Notes: generated by a model from the sequence alone, not told the origin. A stretch of DNA of 64,000 nucleotides from CAZNEZ01 sp964572475 (GCA_964572475.1 CAZNEZ010000001.1:1-64000); one strand, 5' to 3'; shown: positions 36,344-45,705, counted from the stretch's first letter. Numbers and translations: made by a program.

Positions 36344-36387
36344 TGCTTCGCATTCTTCCAAGCGTTCACGCGGGTGAACGCTTTTTT
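36338..36387 (+). terminator. Twin-hairpin terminator B after mgtE
   Basis: Hairpin 1 is GAAGAATGC (36338-36346)/GCATTCTTC (36350-36358) with a 3-nt loop. Hairpin 2 is AAGCGTTCAC (36360-36369)/GTGAACGCTT (36374-36383) with a 4-nt loop, running into TTTTTT. It repeats the architecture of terminator A with different bases in nearly every stem position. Confidence 0.9.
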
Positions 36388-36476
36388 AAGGAACATTTAA
36401 TATTTAAAATGTTATACTTCTTTTATCAAAGTTGATAGCTGCAGCTTTCAACAATAAAATTAAAAGGAGATTGACT

Positions 36477-38867
36477 ATGTTCTTAAGAATCTTAAAAAAA
36501 GACTTAAAGAGAAAAAAGGGAATAAACATTATATTATTTCTTTTTATGATAATAGCTACAGTGTTTGTAGCAAGCAGTGTTAACAATATCTTAGTTGTTA
36601 GTAATGCCTCTGAATACTGTATGAATAAGGGAAATGTACCCGATAAGTATGTAGTAGCTTATGAAAGTGAGAATCAACCACATATTGATACATTTTTAGA
36701 CAGTTGTGAGTATGTAGAGAATTATTCAAAGAATAGTGCGGTTATGATATCACAGAATAATATTAAGTCATTTGGAGGTAAGGAGGGCAGCGAATATAAC
36801 ACAGCTGGTACAATAATGGTACAGCCACAGTGGCAAAAACATATGAAAATATTTGATTATGAGGGCAATGAATTTACCATTAATGATGGAGAAATAGCAC
36901 TTCAAAAGAAAGAAATGGATAATAATGGCCTTAAAATTGGAGATAAAATGGTCTTTAAGTTTGGTGATAAAGAGATGACATTTACCATAGTTAAGGTAGT
37001 TAAGGATCCTGGATTTGGTGGAGATTTTGTTGGAATGACAAGATTGTTTATGAGCGATGCCGATTATAAAGAAATAACAGATACAGGAATACAAATTTGC
37101 TATAATTATTGTATAGATAACAGCGATAATGATGTATTTACTAAAGAAATGAATAAGCAGGGTTTTAATATAATAGTAGCAATTGACAAAAGTATGTTTA
37201 GTTTTTCATATGTAATGTCTATGATAACAGCGGGATTACTCATAGTTGTTGGTGTCTGCCTGATTATTATTTCCTTTTTAATATTACGTTTTACCATTGT
37301 ATTTACCTTACAAGAAGATTATAAAGAAATCGGAATTATGAAAGCTATTGGAATAAAAAATGGCATGATAAAAAACATATATCTGGTAAAATATTTCATG
37401 TTAGTTGCGCTTGCATCAATTATAGGCTTCTTTATCAGTATTCCAGTAAGTGATGCAATGTTAAAGGGTGTTTCAAAGAGCATGATTATGGAAAGTGGAA
37501 GTGCTAATATTGGAATAAATATATTATGTGCGCTTGGAGTTATGATGTTAGTATTATCATTATGTTATTTAAGTACTAACAGATTAAAGAAATACTCAGC
37601 TATAGAAGCAATAAGAAGTGGTCAGACAGGTGAACGTTTTAGTAAGAAATCTGCATTTTCACTGCATAGACACAAAACTATATCTACACCATTATTTATG
37701 GCTATAAATGATATATTTTCAAATATAAAGAGGTATGTAGTGTTACTTCTGACATTTGCAATAGGAACTATTGTAATAATACTTCCACTTAATACATTAT
37801 CCTCTATGGGAAGTAAAGAGATGGCAAAGAATTTTGCAATGGATACAGAATCAGACTTTTATATTGGTTCGGATTCGTTAAATGAAAAAGAAGATGAAAA
37901 TATATTAATTAATAGAAACTTTATTGAAAATAGAATTACACAATTAACGGCGGAAATGAAAGATAAAGGATATGATTGTGAATTAAATACTTTAGTATTC
38001 TATTCATTCTCGTTTTATACAGATAATCCTGATGAAGTAACACAAATAATGGTAATGCAGCCTGTAGCTAGTGATGGTTCATATATAGAGTTAGTGGAGG
38101 GTAAGACACCTGTTCTTGAAAATGAAATAGCATTATCAGAAAACCAGTTAGATAGATTAGGCATAACAGTAGGGGATACCGTTCATATGCGTGTTAACGG
38201 AGAAACCAAAGATATGATAGTAACAGCCTCATATCAAAACTATATGCAAATGGGTGAAAGTGGATTCATAAACAGCGTAATAGACTATAGTGATTTAGTT
38301 GTTTCTGGTTGTTGGAATTATCAGGGAAAAATAAGTAATATAGATAATAAAGATAGTAAAGACAATATAGTTGAGGAATTGTCAAATACATTTCCAAAGT
38401 ATAAGTTCTATGATATGGATGGCGCTATGGGTGTTCAATTAGGAGGAACTGTTGAACAGATATCAAATATTAAATATGTTATACTTGCAGTTATTTGTTT
38501 AGTTAATTTACTGATAACAGTGCTGATGATGAAGATATTCCTGATAAGTGAAAAAGGTCAGGTCGCAATGCTTAGAAGTATTGGATTTACTAATAATGCA
38601 ATAAGAAGATGGCAGGTATATAGAATAGGAATAATACTTGTACTTTCAGTTATTATAGGTATATTATTCTCAATTCCACTTAATAGTATTGCATTAAAAC
38701 CTATTTTTGGAATGATGGGAGCAACGCATATGCATATTCAAGTAAATGTATTTGAAACTTATATTATTTATCCATTAATACTATTGGTGGTTATTGTAAC
38801 TGCTGCATATGTTAGCTCAAGAAGTATTAAGAAGTTAAATATAATGGAAATTAACAATGTTGAATAG
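36477..38867 (+). CDS. ABC transporter permease with two FtsX domains
   Basis: The 796-residue protein has an N-terminal helix (about 18-36), an extracellular domain (about 40-220), a multi-helix block (about 235-380, IGIMKAIGIKNGMI), a second extracellular domain (about 440-650) and a last block (about 665-790, VAMLRSIGFTNNAI). ATG 36477 is preceded by AGGAG; the in-frame upstream extension lacks one. Its ATPase follows after 63 nt, and a two-component system comes next, which is the neighbourhood of peptide-antibiotic sensing and resistance exporters. Substrate unknown. Confidence 0.9.
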   Translation: MFLRILKKDLKRKKGINIILFLFMIIATVFVASSVNNILVVSNASEYCMNKGNVPDKYVVAYESENQPHIDTFLDSCEYVENYSKNSAVMISQNNIKSFGGKEGSEYNTAGTIMVQPQWQKHMKIFDYEGNEFTINDGEIALQKKEMDNNGLKIGDKMVFKFGDKEMTFTIVKVVKDPGFGGDFVGMTRLFMSDADYKEITDTGIQICYNYCIDNSDNDVFTKEMNKQGFNIIVAIDKSMFSFSYVMSMITAGLLIVVGVCLIIISFLILRFTIVFTLQEDYKEIGIMKAIGIKNGMIKNIYLVKYFMLVALASIIGFFISIPVSDAMLKGVSKSMIMESGSANIGINILCALGVMMLVLSLCYLSTNRLKKYSAIEAIRSGQTGERFSKKSAFSLHRHKTISTPLFMAINDIFSNIKRYVVLLLTFAIGTIVIILPLNTLSSMGSKEMAKNFAMDTESDFYIGSDSLNEKEDENILINRNFIENRITQLTAEMKDKGYDCELNTLVFYSFSFYTDNPDEVTQIMVMQPVASDGSYIELVEGKTPVLENEIALSENQLDRLGITVGDTVHMRVNGETKDMIVTASYQNYMQMGESGFINSVIDYSDLVVSGCWNYQGKISNIDNKDSKDNIVEELSNTFPKYKFYDMDGAMGVQLGGTVEQISNIKYVILAVICLVNLLITVLMMKIFLISEKGQVAMLRSIGFTNNAIRRWQVYRIGIILVLSVIIGILFSIPLNSIALKPIFGMMGATHMHIQVNVFETYIIYPLILLVVIVTAAYVSSRSIKKLNIMEINNVE

Positions 38868-38930
38868 CCTTGGCATTTTAGCCGAATATATGTAATCAAA
38901 ATATTATGAAGCACTAGTGAGGTGCAGAAA

Positions 38931-39707
38931 GTGAGTGGTATTATGGAAAAACTAAGAGTAAATGGTCTTTGCAAGACATATATTGTGAATAAAAAACAAA
39001 ATAACGTATTAAGAAATGTAGATTTTGAAATTGAACAGGGAGAGATGGTTGCCATTATGGGACCATCTGGCTCAGGAAAAACAACATTATTGTATACAGT
39101 AAGTGGAATGGACACTATAACGGCAGGAAAGGTTGAATTCTTTGGTAAAGAATTAAATAAACTATCAGATAAAGAAGTCAGCAATACCAGACTAGATGAA
39201 ATGGGATTTGTATTTCAGCAAATGTATATGCTGAAAAATTTATCTATTTATGATAATATAGTTTTACCAGCATACCAGTCTAAGAATGGACATTATACTA
39301 GAAAAGAAATAAATGGGTATGCAGTAAAACTGATGAAGAAGCTTGAGATAAGCGAGATAGCAGATAATGATATAACAGAAGTGTCTGGAGGTCAGTTACA
39401 AAGAGCATGTATATGCAGAAGCCTAATAAACAGACCAAGAATTATATTTGCAGATGAACCGACAGGCGCGCTGAATCAGCAGTCATCAAAAGAAGTTATG
39501 AGTATATTTAACAGAATAAATGAAGAAGGCACAAGTATAATGATGGTTACACATGACCTTAAAGTAGCGGCGAAATGTGAGAGAGTTCTTTATATTGAGG
39601 ACGGTAATATTAAAGCAGATATAAAGCTTGGAAAGTTAAAAGAGACAGATAATAAAAAAGAAAGAGAAAAAACAATAAGCAATTGGTTGATGGAACTAGG
39701 CTGGTAG
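38931..39707 (+). CDS. ABC transporter ATP-binding protein (MacB/LolD type)
   Basis: The 258-residue ATPase has Walker A GPSGSGKTT, Q-loop FVFQQMYML, signature VSGGQLQRACICRSL, Walker B IIFADEPTGALN and switch His VTHDLKVAA. The usual Asp of the Walker B extension (GALD) is Asn here. I choose GTG 38931, which has GAGG 8 nt upstream; ATG 38943 is the alternative. The C-terminal tail is charged. It pairs with the FtsX permease before it and is followed by the response regulator. Confidence 0.9.
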   Translation: MSGIMEKLRVNGLCKTYIVNKKQNNVLRNVDFEIEQGEMVAIMGPSGSGKTTLLYTVSGMDTITAGKVEFFGKELNKLSDKEVSNTRLDEMGFVFQQMYMLKNLSIYDNIVLPAYQSKNGHYTRKEINGYAVKLMKKLEISEIADNDITEVSGGQLQRACICRSLINRPRIIFADEPTGALNQQSSKEVMSIFNRINEEGTSIMMVTHDLKVAAKCERVLYIEDGNIKADIKLGKLKETDNKKEREKTISNWLMELGW

Positions 39708-39750
39708 TACAACATTTATGACATACTGTACTAACCTTCACATTATAGGA

Positions 39751-39784
39751 AATTATGCAGCAGCATGAAACATTTCAAGAAGAA
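39751..39784 (+). repeat. 34-nt dispersed intergenic repeat, copy 2
   Basis: This copy matches 36310-36343 at 31 of 34 positions but is not followed by the twin hairpins. It lies just upstream of the response regulator gene. Confidence 0.65.
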
Positions 39785-39809
39785 CTGGAATTTGATAGGA
39801 GACTAAGGT

Positions 39810-40490
39810 ATGGTTGATATTTTGTTAGTTGAGGATAATAAGGAATTATCTACTCTTATGAGTACATTTCTGGTAAGAGAAGGATACACGGTCTTTTCAG
39901 CTATGAACGGTGAGAGCGCTCTGGAGTTTATAGCTGATGACAGTGCTAAATTAGTGATTCTTGATATTATGCTTCCGGGCATAGATGGTTTTGTTGTATG
40001 TACTGCTATAAGAAAGAAAGGGGATATACCTATCATTATTCTAAGCGCTATGGCAGGTAAAGAAAGTAAAATGATGGGCTTTAACCTTGGGGCAGATGAT
40101 TATATTGAAAAACCTGTAGATATTGATATTCTAAATGCAAAGATTGCAGCTTTGTTTAAGAGATTTTATGGTGGCGAGGACAATAAAGCTATTATTAAAT
40201 CAGGAGATATAGTAATAAATCAAGATAGTATGCAGGTTACGTATATTGGGAAAAATATTAATCTTACAATAAAAGAATATGATTTATTGTTATTACTTAT
40301 TGAGAATAAAGGTAAAGTATTGAATAAAGAATACATTTTCAATCAAATATGGGGTGAGTACAGCGAAAGCGAAAATCAGACATTGACAGTCCATATTAAG
40401 ATGCTCAGAGATAAAATTGAAGAAGATTCTAAAAAACCTAAGAGAATACTGACAGTATGGGGAGTTGGATACAGATATGAAGAAATATAA
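39810..40490 (+). CDS. OmpR-family response regulator
   Basis: The 226-residue regulator has a receiver domain (about 1-115) with acidic residues in DILLVEDNKE, the phospho-acceptor Asp in VILDIMLPGIDGF, and Lys in DYIEKPVDI. The winged-helix DNA-binding domain (about 130-226) ends in ILTVWGVGYRYEEI. GGAG precedes the ATG. It overlaps the kinase gene by 14 nt, so the two proteins form a pair. Likely targets are the flanking ABC genes and the secreted-protein operon that begins after the kinase gene. Confidence 0.94.
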   Translation: MVDILLVEDNKELSTLMSTFLVREGYTVFSAMNGESALEFIADDSAKLVILDIMLPGIDGFVVCTAIRKKGDIPIIILSAMAGKESKMMGFNLGADDYIEKPVDIDILNAKIAALFKRFYGGEDNKAIIKSGDIVINQDSMQVTYIGKNINLTIKEYDLLLLLIENKGKVLNKEYIFNQIWGEYSESENQTLTVHIKMLRDKIEEDSKKPKRILTVWGVGYRYEEI

Positions 40491-41766
40491 ATTAATAGTA
40501 ATATTACTTACTATCATTTATATTGGAATGGCAGTATCAAGCTATATATTACTTACTAATAATAAGAAAAATCAAAGTAACCTGTTTAGAGTTGAAATAA
40601 ACAGGTTACTTAACGTTGCCATTATTAGAGATGGTGAAGTTCATGTTAGCTTAGATGACTGTGAATATATAAAACGTGTACGCTATCTGGAAAACATAAC
40701 TGATACATATTCGATAAATAAATCCGAAAAAATCAAACAGTTCTATCAGGCAGATAATGATATGCTAATGGAAATAGTACCTATATTATCAGATAAAAAT
40801 GTTACGGGATATCTTAGATTTGACTATGTCAAAGAAACAGACATTTCCTCATATATTTATATAGTGGAGTTCTCTTTATTTGCAATATATCTGATATCAG
40901 CGGGGATTCTATTATACATTAATTATAATATAATTAAGCCATTTAACAGGCTTAGTAATGTGCCATATGAATTGTCAAAGGGGAATCTTAATGATGAAAT
41001 GAAAGAAAGCAAAAATAGATATTTTGGTAAATTTGTGTGGGGAATTGGTATGTTAAAGGACGTATTGGATGTTCATAATAGAAAAGAACTTAAACTGGCA
41101 AGAGACAAAAAGATGATATTACTTTCTCTTTCCCATGATATTAAAACACCACTTAATGCTATAAGTCTATATGCAAAAGCACTGGAAGAAGAGGTGTATA
41201 ATGATGAAAATGATAAAAAAGAAGCAGCAGTTAAGATTCAGGAAAAGAGCAAAGAAATAGATAATTTTGTATGTGAAATAATTAAATCAACAACGGAAGA
41301 TGTTGTAACAATAGAGATTAATAACTCAGAATATTACTTATTTGATTTAGTAAAAAAGATTAAGAATGGATATTCTGAAAAATGTAAAATAGAAAAGCTT
41401 GAATTGTCTATAGGTGAATGCGAAAATCATATATTAAAAGGCGATATAGATAGGATGTATGAGGTGTTTGGAAATCTTTTTGAAAATGCATTCAAGTATG
41501 GAGATGGAAGAAAGATAACAATCAAATTTTATGAAGAAGAATATTGTCAGCTCATCTCAGTATACAATTCAGGTGAGCCAGTAAGAGATAATGATATGGC
41601 ACACCTTTTTGACAGCTTCTTTAGAGGCAGTAATATAGACGGTAAAAAAGGAAATGGACTAGGATTATATATTTGCAGTGAAATAATGAAAAAGATGGAT
41701 GGAGAGATTTTTGCTAATAAACATGAAGATGGCATGGAATTTGTATTAGTTTGCAGAATGAGTTAA
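40477..41766 (+). CDS. Sensor histidine kinase
   Basis: The 429-residue kinase has two membrane helices (about 5-25 and 132-153) with a short extracellular domain of about 105 residues between them, a HAMP-like linker, the phospho-acceptor His in LSLSHDIKTPLNAI, and an HATPase domain with NLFENAFKYGDG, LFDSFFRGS and GNGLGLYI. The start is ATG 40477, with GGGGAG upstream. The short sensor is larger than in intramembrane BceS-type kinases, so it may bind a ligand directly. It partners the preceding regulator. Confidence 0.92.
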   Translation: MKKYKLIVILLTIIYIGMAVSSYILLTNNKKNQSNLFRVEINRLLNVAIIRDGEVHVSLDDCEYIKRVRYLENITDTYSINKSEKIKQFYQADNDMLMEIVPILSDKNVTGYLRFDYVKETDISSYIYIVEFSLFAIYLISAGILLYINYNIIKPFNRLSNVPYELSKGNLNDEMKESKNRYFGKFVWGIGMLKDVLDVHNRKELKLARDKKMILLSLSHDIKTPLNAISLYAKALEEEVYNDENDKKEAAVKIQEKSKEIDNFVCEIIKSTTEDVVTIEINNSEYYLFDLVKKIKNGYSEKCKIEKLELSIGECENHILKGDIDRMYEVFGNLFENAFKYGDGRKITIKFYEEEYCQLISVYNSGEPVRDNDMAHLFDSFFRGSNIDGKKGNGLGLYICSEIMKKMDGEIFANKHEDGMEFVLVCRMS

Positions 41767-41797
41767 AGAATGCACAAAAAAACATAGTAAAATTTGT

Positions 41798-41838
41798 TAG
41801 ATTTTAATCTAGAAATAAGAGGTATAAAGTAATATAAT
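41798..41838 (+). promoter_or_regulatory. Candidate activator-dependent promoter of the secreted-protein operon
   Basis: A perfect TATAAT lies at 41833-41838, but no -35 box is found at the right distance. Instead a 14-nt perfect palindrome, TAGATTTTAATCTA, lies at 41798-41811, centred about 28 bp before the -10 box. That is where an activator would replace the -35 contact. The response regulator encoded just upstream is the obvious candidate, by inference. Confidence 0.45.
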
Positions 41839-41876
41839 GAAAAAGTAGTAAAAAATAAATATTTGGAGGTAATAAA

Positions 41877-42293
41877 ATGAAGAAGAAAATTTTATCAACA
41901 ATTACTATTTTAGCATTAGCTGTTGGAATGGTAATTAGTGCAAGCGCAGCAAGTAGTAGCTATATGAGTTCATTTGGACTAAAGCCGGCTGGTGGTGGAG
42001 GAACTGCAGATTCAGATGTGAAAAACAAGAATACGGCTACGGGAACAGCGGCACAGGTATTATTAAGTGGATTCACAGGTAGTACAACAAATCCAGTATA
42101 TGTAAAAGTTATTAAAAGTTCAAACTATGTAACAGCGTCCTCAGTACGTACATATACTAGATTGTTATCTGGAACATATCCTATTAACTATCTGTCTGGG
42201 TATGGTGATATATATGTGAGTTATCAACTCAGAGCATATACTAGCACTACTTCAACCCAAAGTGGTAATGTAGCAGGAACCTGGCAACCGTAA
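41877..42293 (+). CDS. Small secreted protein, function unknown
   Basis: The 138-residue protein has a Sec signal peptide (about 1-25, cleavage predicted after SASA or ASAA), then a G/A-rich stretch and a Ser/Thr/Tyr-rich, beta-strand-type body without Cys. It has no double-Gly leader and no lanthionine-type core. TTGGAGG precedes the ATG. It is the first gene of an operon with two ABC-2 permeases, and a remnant of a second copy lies at 45706. A bacteriocin-like or surface-acting role is inference from the context. I do not recognise a family. Confidence 0.75.
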   Translation: MKKKILSTITILALAVGMVISASAASSSYMSSFGLKPAGGGGTADSDVKNKNTATGTAAQVLLSGFTGSTTNPVYVKVIKSSNYVTASSVRTYTRLLSGTYPINYLSGYGDIYVSYQLRAYTSTTSTQSGNVAGTWQP

Positions 42294-42368
42294 TATAGAT
42301 TATAATGATATGTAGTTACATGAATTAGATTTATTTAACTACATATTGCTATTATAGAAGGTATTAAT

Positions 42369-43118
42369 ATGAAGAGAGAGTTAAATAAAATCTATACATC
42401 TAAGATTTACAATATATGTCTATTGGCATATATTGCAATATTAGTATCTCAGATATTTACATTAGATGTAGTATATGATGAACTGATATTAGATTTTGAT
42501 TTGATAGTTAATATGAAAGGCATTAATTTAGTTACTCTTATTGTTGCATCAATTCCATTTGTATATTTGTTTTATGATGAATATAGAGATGGTTTTTATA
42601 ATGTTACAATAACTAGAAACAATAGAGAAAAATATATAGTTACTAAGGTATTTCAGGCATGGATTAGTGGATTTAGCATATCACTTATAGGTAATATTTT
42701 TTTGATTATTGCATTAGTTTTAAAAATTAATCCAAGTAATGTTATGATGTCTACTGAATATTCAGTTGGAAGTTATTATTCAACAATCAATCCAACTTTA
42801 GCACTAATTAGTATGATATTTGGACAAGCACTGTATGCATCTATATGGCCTGTAATATCTATATGGTTATTTAGTTGTTTAAAGAACAAATATGTTATAA
42901 TGGCGAGTCCGCTTATTATTTTTTTTATAACAAATTTAATATTTTCAGGAAAATTAGAATTACTTAATCTTAAGGGAATAGATTTAATGAATTCTAGTGC
43001 AACATTATATACTCCACTAGGTGGAATACCCTATGCAATATGTTATACAGGTATAATATTTATGTTAGGTATAGTAATATTAAGAGAAGAAATGGATAGG
43101 AGAAGGATTAATGGTTAA
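42369..43118 (+). CDS. ABC-2-type transporter permease, first subunit
   Basis: The 249-residue protein has six predicted helices (about 15-33, 52-70, 95-120, 135-165, 172-192 and 215-240) and the ABC-2 permease pattern YDEYRDGFYNVTITRNNR before helix 3, as in bacitracin and lantibiotic immunity exporters. It starts 76 nt after the secreted-protein gene and overlaps the next permease by 8 nt. It probably forms a heterodimer with that protein. Confidence 0.8.
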   Translation: MKRELNKIYTSKIYNICLLAYIAILVSQIFTLDVVYDELILDFDLIVNMKGINLVTLIVASIPFVYLFYDEYRDGFYNVTITRNNREKYIVTKVFQAWISGFSISLIGNIFLIIALVLKINPSNVMMSTEYSVGSYYSTINPTLALISMIFGQALYASIWPVISIWLFSCLKNKYVIMASPLIIFFITNLIFSGKLELLNLKGIDLMNSSATLYTPLGGIPYAICYTGIIFMLGIVILREEMDRRRING

Positions 43119-43977
43119 ATTAAGAGAAATATACATTTTTGCAAAAAATGATATTAAAAAGTCTATATCTAATCCTAAAATATGGATGGTAATTATATGC
43201 TGCTTAATAATAATATTTTATTTTTATTCAGCTGTTAATACATATTTAAAGTTAAATAATACAACTATAGGGATATTTGAACTTTTTCCTATAGTCTGTA
43301 ATAATTCTGTGGTAACATATTATTGTTTGGCAGCATTTATTATAATGATAAGTGATGCTCCTTTTTATAAGGATAATACAACTTATTATCTAGTGCATTC
43401 TACTAGAACAAGATGGGTTTTAGGTCAAGCATTATATATTTTTATTGTAGCATTAATATTTCATTTGCTTATTTTTATGATAACATTGTTGCTTAATTTT
43501 GGACATTTAAATATCAGCAATTCATGGAGCGATTTGTTCTCAAGTTTAACATCAGCATCATCAAATGATGTAGATGGTGTGGACTTTTCTGTTGTAACTA
43601 ATATTATTACAGACAACTTACCATTAAAGGCGACTATAATTAGTTATGTTTCTATGGTACTAATGGCTACTTTTATAGGTTTTATATGTATGACATTTAA
43701 TATGATATCAAAGAGTATCCTTGGCTATTTTTTTGCATCATTTTTTATAGTTATAAATATTTGGATTAAAGATTTATTTAATAGTAGTATGCATACTATA
43801 GAAATTGCTAAAAAATTAGCGCTATTTTCACCATTAGATTGTGCGGGTAATATTTCTAAAAAATATATTAGCTTTGAATATACAATTATATTCTTTCTTG
43901 TAACGATTATATGTTTAATAATAGTAGATGTATTTTTTAGCAAAAAATATGATTTTACATTGGCACTTGATGAATAG
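43111..43977 (+). CDS. ABC-2-type transporter permease, second subunit
   Basis: The 288-residue protein has six predicted helices, beginning at about 20-40, with a hydrophilic loop at about 135-165. Like its neighbour it has the ABC-2 pattern (FYKDNTTYYLVHSTRTRWVL). The start overlaps the first permease. It is separated by 126 nt from the ATPase gene, an unusual gap in such an operon. Confidence 0.8.
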   Translation: MVKLREIYIFAKNDIKKSISNPKIWMVIICCLIIIFYFYSAVNTYLKLNNTTIGIFELFPIVCNNSVVTYYCLAAFIIMISDAPFYKDNTTYYLVHSTRTRWVLGQALYIFIVALIFHLLIFMITLLLNFGHLNISNSWSDLFSSLTSASSNDVDGVDFSVVTNIITDNLPLKATIISYVSMVLMATFIGFICMTFNMISKSILGYFFASFFIVINIWIKDLFNSSMHTIEIAKKLALFSPLDCAGNISKKYISFEYTIIFFLVTIICLIIVDVFFSKKYDFTLALDE

Positions 43978-44020
43978 TTACAATATAATTATTAAAACTA
44001 AAGGTGAAAAATAAAGAAAA

Positions 44021-44090
44021 GAGGAGATATGCATCAGTAGAAATTTTAATCTTGTATTCTATGGGAGATAGAAATCTTTCGGTATGCATA
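44021..44090 (+). other. Minicistron and hairpin before the ABC-2 ATPase
   Basis: GAGGAG at 44021-44026 is followed by a three-codon reading frame, ATG CAT CAG TAG (44029-44040). TATGCAT (44028-44034) can pair with ATGCATA (44084-44090) and TTCTAT (44057-44062) with ATAGAA (44068-44073). The ATPase start at 44104 has no such strong site. The arrangement could serve translation control, but chance is possible. Confidence 0.3.
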
Positions 44091-44103
44091 AATATAAGAA
44101 ATT

Positions 44104-44745
44104 ATGAACAATAAAATCGAACTTATTAATGTTTCTAAAAGCTTTAAGGATAATAATATTGTTAATAATGTTAGTATCACATTTGAAGAAGGAACAGTGT
44201 ATGGAATTATTGGTAGAAATGGCAGTGGTAAAACAGTTTTATTTAAGCTGATTGCAGGATTATTACTGTCTACTTCTGGAGTGATAAAAGTTAATGGTAA
44301 AACTATTGGTAAGGATATTGATTTCCCTGAAAATTTAGGATTAATTATTGAAACACCTGGTTTTATAAGCTATCAATCTGCATATCAAAATCTTAAAAGC
44401 ATAGCAGATATTCAAAATAAGATAGGTAAAAATGAGATTATAGAAGTAATTGAAAAAGTGGGACTTGATCCTAAAGATAAAAAACATGTAGGACATTATT
44501 CATTAGGAATGAGACAAAAATTGGGAATTGCTCAAGCAATTATGGAAAATCCAGATATTTTAATTTTAGATGAACCAATGAATGGGCTTGATGATAAATC
44601 TGTAGAAAACATAAGAAATATTTTATTAGAGCTGAAAAACAAAGGATGTATTATTATATTGGCAAGCCACAATAAAGATGATATTGATGTTTTATGTGAT
44701 AAAGTATATAGAATGAATGAAGGGGTGCTGACAAATGAAAGGTAA
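44104..44745 (+). CDS. ABC transporter ATP-binding protein (BcrA/immunity type)
   Basis: The 213-residue ATPase has Walker A GRNGSGKTV, signature YSLGMRQKLGIAQAI, Walker B ILILDEPMNGLD and switch His LASHNKDDID. The short length and YSLGM signature are typical of the bacitracin/lantibiotic immunity exporters that work with ABC-2 permeases. The ribosome site is weak. It overlaps the next gene by 11 nt. Confidence 0.9.
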   Translation: MNNKIELINVSKSFKDNNIVNNVSITFEEGTVYGIIGRNGSGKTVLFKLIAGLLLSTSGVIKVNGKTIGKDIDFPENLGLIIETPGFISYQSAYQNLKSIADIQNKIGKNEIIEVIEKVGLDPKDKKHVGHYSLGMRQKLGIAQAIMENPDILILDEPMNGLDDKSVENIRNILLELKNKGCIIILASHNKDDIDVLCDKVYRMNEGVLTNER

Positions 44746-45691
44746 ATATATAAGTTATATAATTCTTGCGGTATTGATGATAGTATTTATAATAATAGTA
44801 CAGATAAATCCATTAAAAGATGAAGATAATAATCAAAATAATGAGAACGCTGAAAACACTATTAATACAGAAGATAATTATGCAGTAAGTACTGATTTTG
44901 ATATTGAGACAATGAAATTAGCTGGTGAAGTTCCAAATATAGAAGTTAATATTAGATATAATTTGCCTATAGAAATATATAATAATATTATAAAAAAATT
45001 AACTGGAATAGATAATGTTTATAAAGAATCAGGTGAATATACATATGGAGATATTAAAGGTGAGATATATAGTGAATATGGTAATATGTCTGTATATCCC
45101 CAAGAAAATGAATCCTTGATTAGCATAGGAAAAAGTGATTCAAAAATAAGAATGAATACGCTAAAATTGATTGATGATATTGGATTAGATGACGCATATG
45201 AGGCTAATGAAAATGAGTTTACAAACAATAATGGAAGTGGAAAGGTAATATATAATATATCATATAAAGGCATAGATATTGCTAGAGAGGATGTTAAGGT
45301 TGGAGAAAATCATTATAGTACATGTATATCTATGTCATATAATGAGGGAGAACTGACAAGTATAGATATAATTGCATTTTTTGTAGCAGATAATGAGAAA
45401 ATAATAGATTCTAATAGTTACACAATAAATACATTAGCTAGTGCAATAGATACATTTAGAGAGCAAAGAAGTAGCAGTCTGGGGAAAAATATATTTGAAG
45501 AATATAATATCCTAAGTTATAAATATGTATTATACGCATTTAATGAAAATGATAAATATGTGCTAAAGCCTTGCATCGAGATTAAGGCGAAGAGAACAGT
45601 ACGCAATAGTGGTAAAGAAGTGGAGGCAGGTCCCGTTGATATATTAGTGGCAATGTCAGATGGTAAAATAGTTATAGATGAATCATATTAA
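44735..45691 (+). CDS. Membrane-anchored extracellular protein, function unknown
   Basis: The 318-residue protein has one N-terminal hydrophobic helix (about 6-24) and an extracellular body with two repeats of alpha/beta character, ending VDILVAMSDGKIVIDESY. The first part (about 45-160) and the second (about 165-318) could be tandem YycI- or PepSY-like domains, but no diagnostic motif is present. It overlaps the ATPase gene, so it is probably part of the exporter or a regulator of the kinase. I do not recognise it. Confidence 0.6.
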   Translation: MKGKYISYIILAVLMIVFIIIVQINPLKDEDNNQNNENAENTINTEDNYAVSTDFDIETMKLAGEVPNIEVNIRYNLPIEIYNNIIKKLTGIDNVYKESGEYTYGDIKGEIYSEYGNMSVYPQENESLISIGKSDSKIRMNTLKLIDDIGLDDAYEANENEFTNNNGSGKVIYNISYKGIDIAREDVKVGENHYSTCISMSYNEGELTSIDIIAFFVADNEKIIDSNSYTINTLASAIDTFREQRSSSLGKNIFEEYNILSYKYVLYAFNENDKYVLKPCIEIKAKRTVRNSGKEVEAGPVDILVAMSDGKIVIDESY

Positions 45692-45705
45692 TTTAACACA
45701 CATAC

